From Silurus meridionalis (Eukaryota > Chordata > Actinopteri > Siluriformes > Siluridae), in assembly GCF_014805685.1 (NCBI RefSeq), contig NC_060885.1, positions 29,138,632 to 29,202,631 of the forward strand: 64,000 bases of DNA, read 5' to 3'. A program made the translations under genes and the position numbers. Under the pieces are notes generated by a model. It did not search any database, was not told the DNA's origin, and saw nothing but the letters and a program-made list of their open reading frames with translations. Numbering within the stretch: the first letter of the stretch is position 1; the number at the start of each line of letters is the position of its first letter. Below, piece after piece: positions 60,801 to 64,000 of the stretch.

Positions 60801-63800
60801 ACGCAATCATCCATCCTGCAATATAAAACAATACATTTTAATAGATAGATAGATAGATAGATACATAGATACAACTTTATTGTCATTGCATTGTACAGGT
60901 ACACAGCAACGAAATGCAGTTTGGCATCTACCAGAAGTGCAAAATGTAGCAGTCGTGCAAAAGTGCAGATAAATATCTAGCATATTTACAGTGCAGATAA
61001 CTATCTGGCATATTTACAGCAGTGGTATATATATGAAGTATATACAGTGAATAAATATAAAGGCTATTTCAGTGCAGAGATGTGTGGACATTCAGAAGTA
61101 CAGTGAATAAATTTAAAGGTGTACAGTAATTAAGAAGCTTAATGAAGAAGTAATTAAGCTCATGAGATTAATAATAATTAGGTAAAACCACTGTATATAT
61201 AAATAAATTAGAATATAATTAAAAAGTTTATATTATATAGATTCATCACACACAGACTGATATATTTCAAGTGTTTATTTCATTTAATTTTGATGATTAT
61301 GTCTTGCAGCGAATAAGATCCCAAAATTCAGAATTTCAGAAAATTAGAATATTGTGAAAAAGTTCAATATTGGAGATTTGTGGTGTCCCACTCTAATCAG
61401 CGACTAAAATCCAAACACCTGCAAAGGTTTCCTGAGCCTTTAAATGGTGTCTTAGTTTGGTTCAGGCTCCACAATCATGGGGAAAGACTGCTGACTTGAC
61501 AGTTGTCCATACCGCGATCAATGACACCATGCACATGGAGGGTAAGACACAAAAGGTCATCGCTGGAACTGCTGGTTACAGAGAGCTGTATCCAAGCACA
61601 TTAATGGAAAGTTGAATGGAAGGAATAAATGTGGGAGAAAAAGGTGAAACGAAGCCCCTTCAAGAATTTGGGGAGATTCACAAAGAGTGGACTGCAGCTG
61701 GAGTCATGTATCCATGGGCTGCAACTGATGCATTTTTTGTGTCAAGCCACTTCTGAACCAGAGACAACATCAGTGTCTTACCTGGGCAAAGGACAAAAAG
61801 GACTGGACTGTTGCTCAGTGGGCCAAAGTTGTCTTTTCAAATGAAAGGAAAGATAATTTTGCATTTCATTTGGAAATAAAGGTCCCAGAGTCTGGAAGAA
61901 GAGAGGAGAAGCAAAGAATCCAATTTGCTTGAGGTCCAGTGTAAAGTTTGCACAGTCAGTGGTGGTTTGAGGAGTCATCTCATCTGCTGGTGTTGGTCCA
62001 CTGTGTTTTATCAAGTCCAAGGTCAGCAGAACCATCTACCAGGAAGTTTAAGAGCACTTCATGCTTCCCTCTGCTACCAAGTATTTTGTACATATATAGT
62101 AAATAAACATACTTTCCAGAAGACCAACAATTCACTAAAAAATTTTTTTTCTTATAAAGTATTCCATTTCTTTGAGATTGTAAGTTGGTGGGATTTTGTG
62201 AGCCACAATCATAAAAAATTAAAGAAACACACACTTGAAATATATCAGTCTGTGTGCGATGAATCTATATGAGTTTGACTTTTTGTATTGAATTACTAAA
62301 ATAGACCAACCTTTTAATTATATTCTATTTTAATGAGACGCACCTGTACATTCAACAATTTCATTCTAAAAAAAAATGCATGTTTCAAACAAAGAAATAA
62401 ATAGTCAATAAAATACAGTGCTACCAAATATTTTCTAACTGGTTGTACATTTGCATTCTCAATATAAAGGTTCTTACCTCTTTTGTAAAATTCTGGTAAT
62501 GTAATAGACAAAAGAACGTAAATACAAATGACGTTTAGGCTGAAAACAGTCACGATAATAGATGACAGAGCAATTTGCACACCTGTGAAGGTAAAATAAA
62601 TATATCATATATTGTGTATTGGAATACCTTTTCAGCTTATAGTGAATTATATTGATTCCAGTCCCGGTTATGATACTTACAGCTAAAAGCTTCTCCTTGG
62701 AAAAAGTGCTTTTGTAGTGATAGGACCATCAGCATCACTATGACAGGAGGTGCTAATGCACAAATTGCCTCAGTGATGTCTAAAGGATTGAGGAGAAATA
62801 CAGAGTTAGCCAAACATTTTTTCCGATGTATAATGTATAGATGATGACTGAGATGATGTTCGGTAGAGATTATGAGAGGAATACAAATACTGTATGAAGT
62901 AAACAGACCTGCATTGTATTACGATACTCACAGATGTAAGGGTCTCGGTTGCTGCTGAGTAGAAATCCAAACAGGACCAGGTTAAATATTTCTAGACACA
63001 CAGTCTGGTGCAGCCGGAGACCATAGACAGCTGTAGACAAATAAAGAAACGAATCTTATTATATAAAACTTACTTTCGGCTTCTCCCATTAGGGGTCGCC
63101 ACAGCGGATCCTCCGCATGTTTGATTTGGCACATGTTTTTATGCCGGATGCCCCTCCTAACGCAACCCTCCCCACTTATCTGGGCTTGGGACCGGCACTG
63201 AGAGTGGCTGGGGTTGGTTCCCTGACCGGGGATCGAACCCGGGCCGCAGCGGGGAGAGTGCTGCATCATAACCACTAGACCACCAGGGAACCAACTAATC
63301 TTATTATATATGTATATATAACTTAACAAGAGCAGCTCTTTAAAGTCAAACCCTGAAGCTGTGTGGTGGCAATGCTCCCCCTTTTTACCAGTGTGTCAAA
63401 CAATTACAGAAGATACATACAGTAGTAGTACATATCTTACCTAAAACAATAGCACTGATGAAAGTCCCCACTGCAAAGATGATCAGTACTGTTACCGTGT
63501 GTCCTGCTGGTCTCTGTATCATAGCAACATTTCCAAAGAAAACTAAATAAGAGATAAAAAATAAAAATAAAAAGTTCTGTGTAATGCAGATTGTGGTAAA
63601 TATAGGTTCAACTATAGGGTATAGGGTAAACAATTTGTCAGTTATGTGTAACAAATACTGTAATGACTAAAAAAATAAAACATTTATTTGTACCCACTAT
63701 CTTTTTATATTTTATGGCGTGGCTACCGTAACAACCTGTGCAGTGTGATTTGTTTGTGTAGGTTGTACTGGATTCCATCTAGTCTGGAACCCAGGTCATG

Positions 63801-64000
63801 TCTTCCTGCTCTGCTCTGACTGGGGCTCACTTATCTGTGCTAAGTTGGGTTCCACTTAGAAGTTGGTTTGCGCTAGACAGATGCAAACATTCGCTCACAA
63901 ACTTCTAGACCTACTCTAGTTGTGTGTTTCTGACATACCTATACTTACTTTGGTGTTAACTTACTTGAACATGTGGCCATTGTTACAGTTGAATGATAAA
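57825..64000 (-). CDS. Gene 4: divergent 13-helix family member, 5' part beyond window
   Basis: Visible exons, 5' to 3': helix-4 63965 to edge; helix-5 63441-63542; helix-6 62932-63030; helix-7 62681-62779; helix-8 62478-62582; helix-9 60696-60815; helix-10 60455-60544; helix-11 59895-59978; helix-12 59404-59496; helix-13 58266-58364; exon-14 57985-58003; stop exon 57825-57885. Every visible exon is open with the family's phases (1-1 up to helix-13), with no frameshift. Protein identity to genes 2 and 3 is clearly lower, highest at helices 12-13. Introns carry several short repeats and an internally deleted Tc1 element but no exon disruption. This looks like the best candidate for a working gene in the visible array. 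The Ig exons and start must lie to the right of the window. Confidence 0.78.
57985..58003 (-). CDS. Gene 4 exon-14 (19-nt microexon)
   Basis: 19 nt, encoding WTRSKG plus AG. Same length and phases as genes 2 and 3. Confidence 0.65.
58266..58364 (-). CDS. Gene 4 helix-13 exon
   Basis: 99 nt, phase 1-1. KGARTIGDLR then VIVLPVETVFVSAWLALQIY and DA. Confidence 0.8.
58470..59205. repeat. Three copies of a dispersed short repeat
   Basis: 58470-58680 (reverse), 58770-58960 and 59035-59205 (forward), all with the ccttatccag or ccttgctcaggg core and acaaccttctga, in one intron of gene 4. Confidence 0.55.
59404..59496 (-). CDS. Gene 4 helix-12 exon
   Basis: 93 nt, phase 1-1. HAMVYMFGAVGLSTVNAIAL then IAELILKA. 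Confidence 0.8.
59895..59978 (-). CDS. Gene 4 helix-11 exon
   Basis: 84 nt, phase 1-1. LAGYLALTPFIHVLAATCLF then KHPVYLP. Confidence 0.77.
60455..60544 (-). CDS. Gene 4 helix-10 exon
   Basis: 90 nt, phase 1-1. FCCSVLVALLIIVDGIVYFH then CVQKIMEVK. Confidence 0.75.
60696..60815 (-). CDS. Gene 4 helix-9 exon
   Basis: 120 nt, phase 1-1. WMIAFEGILFIFAWLVLSCL then a loop with TGCCPQWRKKG. Confirms conservation of the CC and WRK loop. Confidence 0.8.
60841..61180 (-). repeat. (GATA)n-tailed LINE 3' fragment
   Basis: tagatagatagatag followed by caactttattgtcattgcat and ggtacacagcaacgaaatg, the complement of a fish LINE tail. Confidence 0.65.
61210..62300 (+). mobile_element. Internally deleted Tc1-like element in gene 4
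   Basis: Terminal inverted repeats ttcatcacacacagactgat (61243) and its complement (62244-62264). The plus strand starts MGKD-type transposase text near 61480 and keeps fragments of the catalytic region (RTKRTGLLLSGPKLSF region near 61790-61850) but lacks the C-terminal third. Lies in the helix-8/helix-9 intron. Confidence 0.75.
62478..62582 (-). CDS. Gene 4 helix-8 exon
   Basis: 105 nt, phase 1-1. VQIALSSIIVTVFSLNVICI then YVLLSITLPEFYKR. Confidence 0.75.
62681..62779 (-). CDS. Gene 4 helix-7 exon
   Basis: 99 nt, phase 1-1. EAICALAPPVIVMLMVLSL then QKHFFQGEAFS; the LSLQxHxF motif is shared with genes 2 and 3. Confidence 0.78.
62932..63030 (-). CDS. Gene 4 helix-6 exon
   Basis: 99 nt, phase 1-1. 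VYGLRLHQTVCLEIFNLVLF then GFLLSSNRDPYI. Shares the LRxHxTxCLE core of the family. Confidence 0.78.
63070..63292 (-). repeat. tRNA-Glu-headed SINE
   Basis: The complement of 63221-63292 reads tccctggtggtctagtggtt then a gttcgatccccggtcaggga T-arm, the pattern of tRNA-Glu with A and B box sequences. The body continues to 63070 and matches fragments at 10813 and 12486. It is a SINE and not a tRNA gene, given the attached body and mutated anticodon arm. Confidence 0.8.
63441..63542 (-). CDS. Gene 4 helix-5 exon
   Basis: 102 nt, phase 1-1. AGHTVTVLIIFAVGTFISAI then VL, after a polar lead with MIQRP. Confidence 0.75.
63965..64000 (-). CDS. Gene 4 helix-4 exon (cut by window edge)
   Basis: Donor side is visible (gtaagt after the exon) and the 36 bases seen encode a segment around LSFNCNNGHMF. 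It aligns with the donor half of the 75-nt helix-4 exons. Confidence 0.6.

Noticed and set aside
63221..63292. tRNA-Glu gene
   Set aside because: Continuous with a SINE body found elsewhere in the window, with changes in the anticodon arm; better explained as a SINE head.

Overview
ORGANISM. The window is vertebrate nuclear DNA and almost certainly a teleost fish. It has no compact operons. It has short exons with GT/AG borders in AT-rich introns, very many Tc1-like transposons and their deletion derivatives, long (TA)n, (CA)n and (AAT)n microsatellites, fish-type LINE 3' tails, a SINE whose head resembles tRNA-Glu, and a DIRS-like retroelement fragment. The density of Tc1 families would suit an otophysan such as a catfish, but that is inference. 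All genes I can support lie on the minus strand and read right to left. GENES. The window holds a tandem array of four paralogous genes of one unusual family. Each complete member has a signal-peptide exon, one or more pairs of butyrophilin/MOG-like Ig V-type exons (V1 of 345 nt, V2 of 357 nt), then thirteen small exons (75-120 nt) that each encode one hydrophobic helix, a 19-nt exon and a short C-terminal exon. From the signal exon to the last helix exon every exon is phase 1-1, so the ectodomain and each helix are separate phase-compatible modules. With a signal peptide (outside N terminus) and 13 helices the C terminus would be cytosolic, and basic residues follow helices 1, 3, 7, 9, 11 and 13, as the positive-inside rule predicts. 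LAYOUT. Gene 1 (about 2.6-22.1 kb) is a decaying copy: two V1/V2 pairs made by a recent tandem duplication, a frameshifted third V2, a duplicated helix-4 exon, a 19-nt deletion in helix-6, and loss of everything downstream. 22.1-28.5 kb is intergenic, with a two-orientation repeat cluster, hAT-like repeats, a nearly complete Tc1-like transposon and a large palindrome. Gene 2 (28.5-36.9 kb) has every exon; its helix-2 exon carries a 1-nt deletion and its helix-13/exon-14 pair is tandemly duplicated. 36.9-41.6 kb is intergenic, with a Tc1 remnant, a flank duplicated upstream of gene 3, and a GC-rich composite minisatellite. Gene 3 (41.6-55.2 kb) is a mosaic: its 5' half and flank match gene 2, while its middle, including nested transposons, matches gene 1. 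It lacks the usual signal exon and has a 2-nt deletion in helix-5. Gene 4 (57.8 kb to beyond the right edge) is the most divergent copy and is intact as far as it can be seen (helix-4 to stop). HOW IT MAY WORK. Ig V domains of this type suggest surface recognition or co-stimulation, as in butyrophilins. The closest precedent known to me for a butyrophilin-related polytopic protein is the mammalian SKINT family, which has three transmembrane segments; thirteen is far outside that. I give no gene symbols because I do not recognise a named orthologue. All protein calls come from reading the sequence; no database search was run.
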